This document shows positions 34,563-44,299 of a DNA stretch of 64,000 nucleotides, one piece after another. Position numbers and translations under genes: made by a program. The stretch is from positions 250,001 through 314,000 of the forward strand of contig NZ_BNCK01000006.1 in the NCBI RefSeq assembly GCF_014656435.1, in the 5' to 3' direction. The notes below the pieces were generated by a model. That model ran no database searches and was not told the origin of the DNA. It worked only from the letters and a program-made list of their open reading frames with translations. Numbering within the stretch: the first letter of the stretch is position 1; each line of letters opens with the position of its first letter. The DNA comes from Thalassotalea marina (GTDB lineage Bacteria; Pseudomonadota; Gammaproteobacteria; Enterobacterales; Alteromonadaceae).

Positions 34563-37243
34563 GTTAAAGGCAACTCAATGACCATAGTTGTGCCTTCCCC
34601 TTTTTTGCTAAAACAGGAAATTTTACCTCCATGTATTTTTATTGCTTGCCTACATATAGCCAAACCTATACCGCTGCCTTCATAAGCCTGTCTGCCGTGT
34701 AACCTTTTAAATGGCTCAAAAATTTTTTCACAAAATTGTTCATCAATGCCAATTCCATTATCTTGAATACTAATCGTTGTACCTTGCGCTGTGGTTTTTA
34801 CCTCAATTAAAATTTCTGGTTTCCTAGACTCCTTACAAAACTTTAAAGCATTACTAAGTAGGTTTTGTAAAACTTGCTCCATCAACGACACATCGACGAC
34901 TATCTCTGTCAACTCCCCTTTCAATTTAATACTAGCAGCAGATTGCTCAATTTGAAGTGACAACACATCTGAGACCACATCAAATAAAGACTTAACGGTA
35001 GTCTTTTGCAAATGCAGTGAGAAGTAATTTATTCGAGACAGTTTTAGAACATCATTAATCATTTTTTGCATTCGATGTGCTGCACTGTGAAGCCGAGACA
35101 ATTCAAAGGTTGCATCTTCGTCTCCTTTTAGCTTGTCACTCAGTCGCTGCGATAACGCTTCAGAAAATGCCATAATTTTTCGAAGCGGTTCCTGCAAATC
35201 ATGGGAAGCGACAAAGGCAAATCGCTCGAGGTATTCATTCGAATCTTTAAGTTGCTGCATCAATGAAACCTCATCGGTAATATCAATAAAGGTTCCTAAC
35301 ATTTCCACAGGCTCACCCTTCGAATTATAGTTAAGTATTCGATCAGCAGAATAACACCAAATCCAATGGCCACTTTTATGCTTAAAACGGTATTTTAAGT
35401 AGAACAATTCACCACTAATTGAGCTCGAAACTGCACTCATATGCTCTTTGACAAGGGAAATATCATCAGGATGAAATAGGCTATAGATATCAGCAAAGTT
35501 ATTTAATTCATCGAGGGTATAACCTAGAATTTCAGTATACCTTGCATTGATAGTTGTATTTTTAGCACTTTCAAAACTAAATATATATAAACCACAAACG
35601 ACAGAGTTTAATACTTTTTCCAACACCTCTTTATGATGTGAAAGTGCCTGTTCTGATGCTTTTTCAGCTGTAATATCGATAGCGGTTCCGACAATGAAAT
35701 TGATTTCACCATGAGAATCGTAAATAGGATAAAGCGTTGTATTAAACCAAGCATTCACTTCACCAAAGGCGATATGTTCGATATAGTCAACTTTAGCTCC
35801 TCCCAATAAACACCTGTTATAGTTGTGACGCAAATTTTTAGCAATTTCTATTGGAAAAACAGTCCCTGTTAATTGATGTAAATTCTTACCAATAACCTCC
35901 TCTTTATTAGTGCCTAGCCACCGACACGCAGTATCGTTAAATACGTGATAAATATAATCTTTGTTTTCATCTAATGCTAAAACCCAAATAGCATGACTAT
36001 TACCTTCATAAATTGCATTTAAAAACTCAGCATTTTCCTGATATTTCTTTTCTAATTCTTTTGCATAATTGATATTTCTCAAAGATCCCGACATCACAAT
36101 GGGATCACCGTTGTGGTCAAACTCACTATCTCCAATACTAATAAACCAAGAGTATTTTCCTTGTTTATCTTTACCCAAGTATTCAACGATATACTTTTCT
36201 TTGGTGCGAAAATGCTCCTCTATGGCATTTTCTACTCGCAATTGATAATCAGGGTGTATGTGACTAAACCAATCTTCGAAACGCGGCTGCTCTATATCTG
36301 GTTTACCAATTAAAGTGAGTAGTTGCTTGCTATAAGAAACTGTGTCATCTGTAACATACCACTCCCAAATTCCATCTTCTGTAGCTGAAACTGCTCGCTC
36401 AAGCTTTTTATAGGACAGCGCTAACTTATCTTTGAACTCGTTGATTTCTTCAATACTTTTTAGGGTAACCACAATATAAACATGTTGTTCAAATTGCGAA
36501 GCAGTAGCGGTAAGTTCAATCGGAATAATAGAATGCTTGTTTATTTGATACGTCGTCGATATAAAAAAAGCGGACTGATTAACACCTGTCGCCGTTGAAC
36601 AGTACTGTAATAATTGTTCTTTAGCATCGTTTGGCAAAGCGTCTAACAATGTTACTGCGACGCCATCAATATCTTGGCAAAAGTATTGTTCAAACGTTTT
36701 GTTACTGTATATGGAAGTACAATTTTTATCTAACACTAAAGCGCCAACAGGCATGCTATCAAGCATGAACTGCGAAAACTTAAAGTCATCTAATTTACTT
36801 CGAAGTGTGTTGCTTTGCGCTTGTTCTAGAAAAAGTTGCTGTTTTACATTTTTATATTGAGAAAGTGTCGGAATTGCAATTGCCGTAGGAATAAGTTTAT
36901 AAACATAAATTGCCGTAACCAATGAGACCATTGCGGTTAATATTTTACTGATGGCATGAATTCCGTAGATACCGTGCCATATGGTTAAAATACCAATTAG
37001 GTGGGTAATACCACAAAACAAAATGAAGGAAGAAAATAAGTAAAATAGTTTGTTTTCACCGATATCTTTACGTTTAAGTGCAAATAAGATAATCGCTACA
37101 GGCAAAGAAAAATATGAAACGGCGATAACAAAGTCAGCAACGACATGACTCCACAATATATGGGGTTGCCACAAGTAACAATGGCCATGAGGCATGTAAT
37201 TGCTGTTGAAAAAAGCTTCTAGTGATGAGGTAGTCATTAGCAT
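34559..37243 (-). CDS. Multi-PAS histidine kinase with an ethylene-receptor-like membrane domain
   Basis: An 894-residue kinase. The N-terminus reads NYMPHGHCYLWQP and then three transmembrane helices of the ETR1/SynEtr1 type. Asp37 and Tyr44 (VADFVIAVSYFSLP) and Cys77 and His81 (FCGITHL) match ETR1 Asp25, Tyr32, Cys65 and His69 with identical spacing; Cys and His bind copper(I) and ethylene in ETR1. About four PAS domains follow (roughly 155-270, 285-395, 400-525, 530-660), then a bacteriophytochrome-type DHp (ASHDLQEPLRKI) and HATPase (NGIGID, GSGIGLAI). The start at 37243 has a second in-frame ATG six bases on; neither has a clear SD. It is first in a three-gene overlapping operon. Ethylene sensing is inference. 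Confidence 0.88.
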   Translation of the reverse strand: MLMTTSSLEAFFNSNYMPHGHCYLWQPHILWSHVVADFVIAVSYFSLPVAIILFALKRKDIGENKLFYLFSSFILFCGITHLIGILTIWHGIYGIHAISKILTAMVSLVTAIYVYKLIPTAIAIPTLSQYKNVKQQLFLEQAQSNTLRSKLDDFKFSQFMLDSMPVGALVLDKNCTSIYSNKTFEQYFCQDIDGVAVTLLDALPNDAKEQLLQYCSTATGVNQSAFFISTTYQINKHSIIPIELTATASQFEQHVYIVVTLKSIEEINEFKDKLALSYKKLERAVSATEDGIWEWYVTDDTVSYSKQLLTLIGKPDIEQPRFEDWFSHIHPDYQLRVENAIEEHFRTKEKYIVEYLGKDKQGKYSWFISIGDSEFDHNGDPIVMSGSLRNINYAKELEKKYQENAEFLNAIYEGNSHAIWVLALDENKDYIYHVFNDTACRWLGTNKEEVIGKNLHQLTGTVFPIEIAKNLRHNYNRCLLGGAKVDYIEHIAFGEVNAWFNTTLYPIYDSHGEINFIVGTAIDITAEKASEQALSHHKEVLEKVLNSVVCGLYIFSFESAKNTTINARYTEILGYTLDELNNFADIYSLFHPDDISLVKEHMSAVSSSISGELFYLKYRFKHKSGHWIWCYSADRILNYNSKGEPVEMLGTFIDITDEVSLMQQLKDSNEYLERFAFVASHDLQEPLRKIMAFSEALSQRLSDKLKGDEDATFELSRLHSAAHRMQKMINDVLKLSRINYFSLHLQKTTVKSLFDVVSDVLSLQIEQSAASIKLKGELTEIVVDVSLMEQVLQNLLSNALKFCKESRKPEILIEVKTTAQGTTISIQDNGIGIDEQFCEKIFEPFKRLHGRQAYEGSGIGLAICRQAIKIHGGKISCFSKKGEGTTMVIELPLT

Positions 37244-37332
37244 AAATCGTAACGCTCTAATTTATGCTAAGTATCATCTATTTTAGCGTTTTTTCTAGCT
37301 TAAAAGTCAGATAGAACAACGCGTCTGTTGCT

Positions 37333-39921
37333 TTAGGCAATATTGTCAACTAACTCTTTTATTAACGTTTCTTTTTGTTCTACAGTCAAAGTTGCTGATT
37401 CTTTGGTAGAAATTGAAAAAACATTTTCCGAACTTTCCCCCAATGAACTTATTTTGGCGGAATGAACGGTAAATTGATTACGCTTAAAGACATCGCATAT
37501 TTTTTCAATCACCGAAGGTGTGTCTAATGCATTAACTCTAAGCAACGCTCTTTTACTGTTTACTGAGTTTAAAAACTCAACTTCAGGTGAATTATCGAAG
37601 TTGTTGACAAACCTTGGTTTCATTGGTTTATCTAACCTGTAATCGCCATTGAGCACTTGATTAATTCGATCTACAATTTTTTCGCTGCGATAAGGATCCA
37701 CAATTGGTTCATCATTGTGATCTAGTATTTTGATGACTTCTAATACTTTACCATTTTTTGTTTTATATAATTGAGCTTCTTTAACTTTCACTTTTAATGA
37801 GGCAAGACTGTTAAATAGGTCAACAAATAACATACTGCGATCATTGGCATAAACCAGTAAATCAGTACATTCTAAATTTGTATTGTCTGATAAAGAAACA
37901 ACATTTTGAGTATCATTTTTGTTTAACAACTGTTGACTAAACTCAATGATTTCGTTCAGTTGGTTTGATACAAAAAAGCTAGAGGGAATCACAGACCAGA
38001 GCTGCTGAACTTGCTCAGCGCAATAGTTTAAATCGCTAAGCTGCACCAAAGCCTCTTGTTTATTTTCACGGATCAAAGTACGTTGATGAAAAACGTTTTC
38101 AATACCATTTTTTAATGCTGCCCTTAAGGCCAAATATAACTTATTAAGTAAACTCTCTTGCCAATCATTCCATGTATGATCATTGGTCGCTTGTAGGTCT
38201 GCAACGGTAAAACAATATAAAGCATTAAGTCTTGATTCTGTTCGAATTGACTTTGCGACAGACTTAATAACTTCAGGGTCATGGATGTCGAGTGTCTGTA
38301 AAGTACTAATGAGCAAAAATTGATTTTCCACCAACCAATGTATCAGCTCAACTTCTGTTCTTTTTAAATCATGAAGCAAAGCAAACTCTTTTGCATACAA
38401 TGCGCTTAATTCGTTATTTTCGTGTGTTTGTTTCCCTGATAGGTCATGGCATAGGCCGGCTATCACAAGAATATGTTTTAATGAGCTCTGCTTATAGATA
38501 CTGCGGATCAGGTTTTTACGTTCTTTGATCTGCGAGAAACTTTCTAAATGTTGAATAAGTTTAAAGGCGTGTTCATCCACAGTATATGCATTATGCATAT
38601 CAAACTGCATTTGCCCTTCTATAGCTTTCCATTCAGGAAAATAAGACGCTAAAATGCCATAACGATGCATCAAACTAAATGCTCGTTGTAAGCCGTTTTG
38701 ATGTTTTATGATTGCTAAAAACTCTTGGCGACACTCCTGATAGTCTTGTAGCTCACCCAATAGACTTCTTCGAGTTTGTCGTAGTAGCCTCAAGGTTTCT
38801 GGGGCTATGTCGTGAATTTCTTGATATTCAGCGATTAACCTAAACAGACGAATTACATTGACCTTATTAAAGAATACTTCATCATATTTTGCTTGTATCA
38901 TGCCTTGAGCAACAAAAAAGTGTTCATCAATATCAAAACCTTCATTGCCATTCTGAACATTCATATTGAGCTGTTGTTTGATCATACCGACCATCATTTG
39001 ATTCAGCTCTCGAATACGAGTCATCGCTCTAAATAGCTGACGCATCATCTTTTCAACAGCAAGCTGTGCGTTATCACCATGGCCAAACTTCATAAACTTG
39101 GCAACATCAGCTTGATAATCAAACAATAAAACTTCTAGCGGCCGCTTAGCTACACTATGTAGAGCCCACCTTAGGCGGCAAACAAAATGATATGCTTCGA
39201 TCAATTCAAAAAATTCATCATTCTTAAAAAAGCCAAGTTTCTTTAGCGACTGAGCATCAGCAACATGAAGATATTTACGTGCAATCCAAATGATAGTTTG
39301 TACATCTCGCAGCCCACCTGGATTATTTTTAATATTTGGCTCTAGAAATAATGCTGTATTTTTTGCTTTTACATGACGCTCTTGTTGTTCTTTTGCCTTT
39401 TGTGTATAAAAATCCTCATCAGAAATAATATCGTCACTATACAGTCCAGTGAGTACATTCTTAGCATGTGCTCGATTACCAGCTAACGTTCTTATATCCA
39501 GTAAGTTAGTTGCTACAGTTATATCTGACTTAGCTGCTTTTACATTCTGAGCTTCACTTCTGACCGCATGACCAATATCGACACCAAAATCCCATAATTT
39601 GGTCAAAAAGCCACTAAGCTGCTGTTCTTGAATATCTGATAGCGCACTATCAAATAAGATACAAATATCTATATCAGAATAAGGATGGAGTGTATGACGG
39701 CCGTATCCGCCAACGGCATTTAAAGATAAATTGTCAAATATATGTAAATCGAACTCGCACCAAAGTGCTATTAACAATTCATCAAACAGAGCGGCTCGCT
39801 GATTTTGCAGTAACTCTATTTTACTTTCAAAAAAGGACTCATTTTGCTGCTGGGCAAAATGAGCTAGGCCTTCCTTGATGGATTTTGGATCGTCAAAGTT
39901 AAAACGTTTAGTTATGTCCAT
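37333..39921 (-). CDS. glnD: Bifunctional uridylyltransferase/uridylyl-removing enzyme GlnD
   Basis: Modifies PII proteins in response to glutamine. The nucleotidyltransferase domain has GGYGRHTLHPYSDIDICIL; the central region includes NPGGLRDVQTIIWIA; the HD domain (CHDLSGK) removes UMP; two ACT domains at the end sense glutamine. At 862 residues it is slightly shorter than E. coli GlnD (890). It begins six bases after the stop of the AblB-like gene, so the two form one message. Confidence 0.93.
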   Translation of the reverse strand: MDITKRFNFDDPKSIKEGLAHFAQQQNESFFESKIELLQNQRAALFDELLIALWCEFDLHIFDNLSLNAVGGYGRHTLHPYSDIDICILFDSALSDIQEQQLSGFLTKLWDFGVDIGHAVRSEAQNVKAAKSDITVATNLLDIRTLAGNRAHAKNVLTGLYSDDIISDEDFYTQKAKEQQERHVKAKNTALFLEPNIKNNPGGLRDVQTIIWIARKYLHVADAQSLKKLGFFKNDEFFELIEAYHFVCRLRWALHSVAKRPLEVLLFDYQADVAKFMKFGHGDNAQLAVEKMMRQLFRAMTRIRELNQMMVGMIKQQLNMNVQNGNEGFDIDEHFFVAQGMIQAKYDEVFFNKVNVIRLFRLIAEYQEIHDIAPETLRLLRQTRRSLLGELQDYQECRQEFLAIIKHQNGLQRAFSLMHRYGILASYFPEWKAIEGQMQFDMHNAYTVDEHAFKLIQHLESFSQIKERKNLIRSIYKQSSLKHILVIAGLCHDLSGKQTHENNELSALYAKEFALLHDLKRTEVELIHWLVENQFLLISTLQTLDIHDPEVIKSVAKSIRTESRLNALYCFTVADLQATNDHTWNDWQESLLNKLYLALRAALKNGIENVFHQRTLIRENKQEALVQLSDLNYCAEQVQQLWSVIPSSFFVSNQLNEIIEFSQQLLNKNDTQNVVSLSDNTNLECTDLLVYANDRSMLFVDLFNSLASLKVKVKEAQLYKTKNGKVLEVIKILDHNDEPIVDPYRSEKIVDRINQVLNGDYRLDKPMKPRFVNNFDNSPEVEFLNSVNSKRALLRVNALDTPSVIEKICDVFKRNQFTVHSAKISSLGESSENVFSISTKESATLTVEQKETLIKELVDNIA

Positions 39922-39927
39922 ATTAAT

Positions 39928-40755
39928 TTATAAACCTTTAAACCATGTATTAAGATTAGTTAACTGACCGTCGATCATCGATTCATTTTTTAGCATTCCA
40001 CCAAATTCAAAGTGATTTTCCGCACAAATACTATTCATGATAAGACTATTCGCTGACACTATGGTAAAAGCGGTAGAAGCTCCCTTAGACAAATAAAACG
40101 ACTCCATCTCAAATAAAAGTAATGAAATCAACTCGTGAGCGTCATGTTCAAGATTGACAGTAAAATCAGAAAACTCTACTGACTTTTCATCGACATTATA
40201 TTGTGCAGTAACACTAGCGATTACTTTACCACCTAATGTAGCAGTAAATTGCTTAGTATCGTTTAGCTCGTGGTCATTTAATGCTCCACGACCGAAAAAT
40301 TTGACCTTCTTTGCAACATTCGTCGGATAATTATTCCTGTTTGCGGCAATAGAAATAGTAATATTAGCAAATTCGAGGTTTCTATCATTTTGCTCTTGAT
40401 ATGACAGTGCTTTTTCTAGAATATCATTTTGCCTAGTATTGAATTCTTGCTCACTACCATCAAAATAATAAACGACAAATAGCGCGTCATGTGAGCCGTA
40501 ATAGGCTAGAATTGATGCTTCAACACGAAAACCGTGCTGAAAGAAAGATAACGCTTGTGAGTCAGAGACTCTTATAGAAAGCTTTTTAAAGCCTTTGCCA
40601 TAACCGTATTGCTTTACATAGTTAATAAAAGCGGTAATGTCTGCACTCCCTATGCAGTCAAAGCGCAGCGTTTTTGCTTCCTCATCAACAACGTAAACAG
40701 CCCCCACTTGTTTAACCAAGTCTAATATATCTTCACAGTTATGATAGTCTTCCAT
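39928..40755 (-). CDS. AblB-like (beta-lysine N-acetyltransferase-type) GNAT protein
   Basis: A 275-residue protein resembling the AblB family, which acetylates beta-lysine to make the osmolyte N-epsilon-acetyl-beta-lysine. Supporting features are the N-terminal segment ending in LSFFQHGFRVEASILAYYGSHDA, the GNAT-like core (GKVIASVTAQYNVDEKSVEFSDF) and the characteristic end (FGGMLKNESMIDGQLTNLNTWFKGL). No lysine 2,3-aminomutase (AblA) gene is adjacent, so the substrate may differ. It lies directly upstream of glnD in the same operon. The assignment is by motif memory and moderate. Confidence 0.6.
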   Translation of the reverse strand: MEDYHNCEDILDLVKQVGAVYVVDEEAKTLRFDCIGSADITAFINYVKQYGYGKGFKKLSIRVSDSQALSFFQHGFRVEASILAYYGSHDALFVVYYFDGSEQEFNTRQNDILEKALSYQEQNDRNLEFANITISIAANRNNYPTNVAKKVKFFGRGALNDHELNDTKQFTATLGGKVIASVTAQYNVDEKSVEFSDFTVNLEHDAHELISLLLFEMESFYLSKGASTAFTIVSANSLIMNSICAENHFEFGGMLKNESMIDGQLTNLNTWFKGL

Positions 40756-41084
40756 ATTAGCACCAAATATTAATTTGAACTCTAACTATAACACAGAAGA
40801 AAAAACCAGCAAAACCAAATAAAAATAGAAATTAGTCAATTTTATTAATTAGAACAATAATTAGATAAACAAAATCAACCAAATGTCAAAGCAAGTTGTT
40901 TCGTTTAATACAGTATCTGAGGTTTTAGCTGTTTACGATCATCTGATCACGCGGGCAATTTTTATACATTTTAAAACTGTATTAATATTTATCAGCTTAC
41001 AATTGAAGATGTTCTGCCGAGTAACTAATACCAATTAGATAGCTAGCTTATACAGTTAACCTTGTTGTTGCTATAGGGGGAAAA

Positions 41085-41126
41085 ATGCCTAAGGAAGGAT
41101 TATTGAAAAGTCTACGGGCTAAATGA
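41085..41126 (+). CDS. Possible 13-residue peptide ORF
   Basis: ATG is preceded by AGGGGGAAAA at good spacing and encodes MPKEGLLKSLRAK, then TGA, just before the hairpin that ends hupB on the other strand. A TATACA hexamer lies about 35 bp upstream. The basic, amphipathic peptide could be real or chance; only expression data can decide. Confidence 0.2.
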   Translation: MPKEGLLKSLRAK

Positions 41127-41133
41127 CGGACAT

Positions 41134-41160
41134 AAAAAAAGCCTCTAGTAGAGGCCTTTT
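41134..41160 (-). terminator. Terminator after hupB
   Basis: GCCTCT-ACT-AGAGGC followed by seven T on the minus strand, 23 bases past the hupB stop. Confidence 0.85.
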
Positions 41161-41182
41161 CATGTATTTTTATAACTAATGA

Positions 41183-41455
41183 TTAGTTACAAGCATCTTT
41201 TAAAGCTTTACCTGCTTTGAAAGATGGAATCTTAGCTGCTGCAATCTCGATAGTAGCGCCAGTTTGTGGGTTACGGCCTGTGCGAGCTGCACGATCACGT
41301 ACTGAGAAAGTACCGAAACCAACAAGAGCTACTTGCTCACCACTTTTTAATTCTTCAGTAACGGCTTCGATGAAAGAATCTAAAGCACGACCAGCCGCAG
41401 CTTTAGAAATGTCAGCACCCGCAGCAATTTTCTCGATTAGTTGAGATTTATTCAC
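41183..41455 (-). CDS. hupB: DNA-binding protein HU-beta
   Basis: A 90-residue nucleoid protein. It starts [11 protein letters not shown] and has the HU signature [21 protein letters not shown] and the intercalating Pro in RNPQT. It lies downstream of lon on the same strand with its own 290-bp upstream region and terminator. Confidence 0.96.
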   Translation of the reverse strand: MNKSQLIEKIAAGADISKAAAGRALDSFIEAVTEELKSGEQVALVGFGTFSVRDRAARTGRNPQTGATIEIAAAKIPSFKAGKALKDACN

Positions 41456-41745
41456 AGTATATTCCCCTTCAATTGTTATTATTCAGCGCTATCTAGTGTT
41501 TTAGCGTCCTGCAGAAGCTTTTATAACAAGCTTCCTTTTGAACATCAAGCACTGAGTTAAAGAAAATCTAAATTACAGATAATTTTTATTATCTTTCGCA
41601 GACCCCTTGTTAATAGTGGGATACAGCGTATTAAGCTTCAATAACTTACCATAGTTTCAGCGTTTGGAAAGCCCTAATTGCAATTTTTTCGATTTTTTTT
41701 ACGCTTTTTTGCATTTTTAATCAAAAAACAAGCAATTTTACGGTG

Positions 41746-44103
41746 TTAGCTTTCTATTTTTATCGCTTCAATTGGGTTTTCGAGTGCAATATCGAGAACC
41801 TCTTCTATCCATTTAACTGGATGAATTGACAAATCAGCCTTCACATTTTCAGGTATTTCTTTTAAATCACGCTCATTATCACTAGGAATAACAACCGTTT
41901 TAATTCCACCACGATGCGCCGCTAAAAGCTTTTCTTTTAAACCACCAATTGGTAATACTTCACCACGTAAAGTAATTTCACCTGTCATGGCAACATCTGC
42001 TTTTACTGGATTTCCAGTTAAGCTAGATACAAGAGCTGTACACATGCCAATACCCGCACTAGGACCATCTTTTGGTGTAGCACCTTCCGGTACATGGACA
42101 TGGATATCTCTTTTCTCGTAGAAGTCTTCATTAATACGCAGTTTATCTGTGCGGCTTCTTACCACTGTCATAGCTGCTTGGATAGACTCCTTCATAACGT
42201 CACCTAACGAGCCGGTGTAAGTTAACTTGCCTTTGCCAGGAACAGATGCTGTCTCAATAGTAAGCAATTCGCCGCCAACTGATGTCCAAGCCAATCCAGT
42301 CACTAAACCTACACGATTTTGTTCGTCTGCCTTTCCATAGTCAAAACGCTGTACGCCTAAAAAGTCAGACAAGTTATCTTGAGTAATCGTAACTTGCTTA
42401 ATCTTTTTATCCAGTAGAATTGTTTTAACTACTTTACGACAAAGTTTAGATATTTCGCGCTCTAAGCCACGTACCCCTGCTTCGCGAGTGTAATAGCGAA
42501 TAATGCCAATAATTGCACTATCTTCTACAGTAATTTCTTTTTCTTTTAACCCGTTGCGCTTAATTTGTTTGTTTAACAAATGGCGTTTAGCGATATTAAG
42601 CTTTTCATCTTCTGTATATCCAGATAAACGAATGACTTCCATACGGTCTAATAATGGACCAGGAATGTTCATACTGTTTGATGTCGCGACGAACATTACA
42701 TCTGATAAATCATAATCTACTTCTAAGTAGTGATCGTTGAAACTCGTATTCTGTTCAGGATCTAATACTTCTAATAAAGCTGATGCTGGGTCGCCACGCA
42801 TGTCTGACGCCATCTTATCGATCTCATCAAGCAAAAACAGTGGGTTTTTAACACCAACCTTGGCGATTTTCTGGATCAACTTGCCTGGTAAAGAGCCGAT
42901 GTAAGTACGTCTATGACCTCTGATTTCTGCTTCATCTCGCACACCCCCTAATGCCATACGAACATATTTACGACCAGTTGCTTTGGCAATCGATTGTCCT
43001 AGTGATGTTTTACCAACACCAGGAGGGCCAACTAAACATAAAATAGGGCCTTTTAACTGGCTTACTCGCTGTTGAACCGCTAGATACTCAATGATTCGCT
43101 CTTTAACCTTTTCCAAACCATAGTGGTCTTGCTCTAACACATCTTCAGCAAGCGCTAAGTTTTTCTTTAATTTGCTGCGCTTTTTCCATGGCACATTGGT
43201 CATCCAGTCAATGTAACTGCGAACAACCGTTGCTTCCGCTGACATAGACGACATCATTTTAAGCTTTTGTAATTCAGAAAGCGTTTTCTCTTTAGCCTCT
43301 TTTGGCATTTGAGCATCTTCAATTTTCTTTGAAATTTGCTCAATTTCATCAGGTACATCATCCATGTCACCTAACTCTTTTTGAATCGCTTTCATTTGCT
43401 CATTCAAATAGTATTCGCGCTGGCTCTTTTCCATTTGTTTTTTAACACGAGTTCTGATCTTTTTCTCTACCTGCAATAGGTCGATTTCACCTTCCATCAA
43501 AGCCATTAAATGTTCTAAACGCTGAGCAACGTCATTTATTTCTAATACGTTTTGTTTTTCCGCCAATTTAAGTGGCATGTGAGCAGCCATAGTATCGGCT
43601 AACTGTTCGGCATCATCGATACCAGAAATAGATGTTAATACTTCAGGTGGAATTTTTTTATTTAGCTTAACGTAACCTTCAAATTGTGAAACAGCTGATC
43701 GAACCAAAATATCTAAGCTTTCATCGCTATTATTTTCAGACGATAGGTAATCAATATAAGCAGTGAAATACTGCTCAGTTTCAACAAATTTACTGATTTT
43801 AGCGCGTTTTGATCCTTCAACTAGTACTTTTACTGTACCGTCAGGTAACTTGAGCATTTGTAAAATGGTTGCAACAGTACCAACAGTAAATACATCATTT
43901 TCAGTCGGGTCGTCTACGCTAGCTTCTTTTTGCGCAACTAAAAATACTTGTTTGTCTGTTTCCATCGCGATATCTAGACACCTGATAGACTTTTCACGAC
44001 CAACAAAAAGTGGGATAACCATTTGAGGATAAACAACTACATCACGTAGTGCTAAAACAGGAATTTCTTGATCATTGCTGATAGGGGTGATCTCTTCAGA
44101 CAT
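41746..44103 (-). CDS. lon: ATP-dependent protease Lon
   Basis: A 785-residue AAA+ serine protease that degrades damaged and regulatory proteins in the cytoplasm. An N-terminal substrate domain ([23 protein letters not shown]) and a coiled-coil region are followed by AAA+ with Walker [10 protein letters not shown]. The protease domain has catalytic Ser in DGPSAGI and Lys in [10 protein letters not shown]. Length matches E. coli Lon (784). A sigma-32 promoter lies about 55-80 bp upstream. Confidence 0.97.
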   Translation of the reverse strand: MSEEITPISNDQEIPVLALRDVVVYPQMVIPLFVGREKSIRCLDIAMETDKQVFLVAQKEASVDDPTENDVFTVGTVATILQMLKLPDGTVKVLVEGSKRAKISKFVETEQYFTAYIDYLSSENNSDESLDILVRSAVSQFEGYVKLNKKIPPEVLTSISGIDDAEQLADTMAAHMPLKLAEKQNVLEINDVAQRLEHLMALMEGEIDLLQVEKKIRTRVKKQMEKSQREYYLNEQMKAIQKELGDMDDVPDEIEQISKKIEDAQMPKEAKEKTLSELQKLKMMSSMSAEATVVRSYIDWMTNVPWKKRSKLKKNLALAEDVLEQDHYGLEKVKERIIEYLAVQQRVSQLKGPILCLVGPPGVGKTSLGQSIAKATGRKYVRMALGGVRDEAEIRGHRRTYIGSLPGKLIQKIAKVGVKNPLFLLDEIDKMASDMRGDPASALLEVLDPEQNTSFNDHYLEVDYDLSDVMFVATSNSMNIPGPLLDRMEVIRLSGYTEDEKLNIAKRHLLNKQIKRNGLKEKEITVEDSAIIGIIRYYTREAGVRGLEREISKLCRKVVKTILLDKKIKQVTITQDNLSDFLGVQRFDYGKADEQNRVGLVTGLAWTSVGGELLTIETASVPGKGKLTYTGSLGDVMKESIQAAMTVVRSRTDKLRINEDFYEKRDIHVHVPEGATPKDGPSAGIGMCTALVSSLTGNPVKADVAMTGEITLRGEVLPIGGLKEKLLAAHRGGIKTVVIPSDNERDLKEIPENVKADLSIHPVKWIEEVLDIALENPIEAIKIES

Positions 44104-44157
44104 TAGGGTCTCTCTTTATGGAAACAAATGTTTTTAGTTTTCTAGGACTAGCAAATA

Positions 44158-44185
44158 ATATGGGGCTAAAGTTATTGCTTTCAAC
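44158..44185 (-). promoter_or_regulatory. Sigma-32 (heat-shock) promoter of lon
   Basis: On the minus strand GTTGAAA (44179-44185), a 13-bp spacer and CCCCATAT (44158-44165) match the heat-shock consensus CTTGAAA and CCCCATnT. The lon ATG begins 55 bases further on. Heat induction of lon is established in E. coli. Confidence 0.75.
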
Positions 44186-44269
44186 AACTGATTTCACTTT
44201 TTCAATTAATTGCTGAAATTTTAGACGCTTATCAAGGTAAAGCCAGTTTTGGCAGCGCTTTTTAAGGAT

Positions 44270-44296
44270 AAAAAAAAGAGCGCGTTGCGCTCTTTT
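44270..44296 (-). terminator. Terminator after clpX
   Basis: A GAGCGC/GCGCTC stem with a three-base loop is followed on the minus strand by seven T, directly after the clpX stop. It separates clpX from lon. Confidence 0.85.
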
Positions 44297-44299
44297 AAA

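Larger units (their letters stand above)
40756..41182. other. 427-bp intergenic region between hupB and the AblB-like gene
   Basis: AT-rich. It contains the hupB terminator (41134-41160) and a 13-codon plus-strand frame with a strong SD (41085-41126). I see no other gene, RNA or repeat. Confidence 0.5.
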
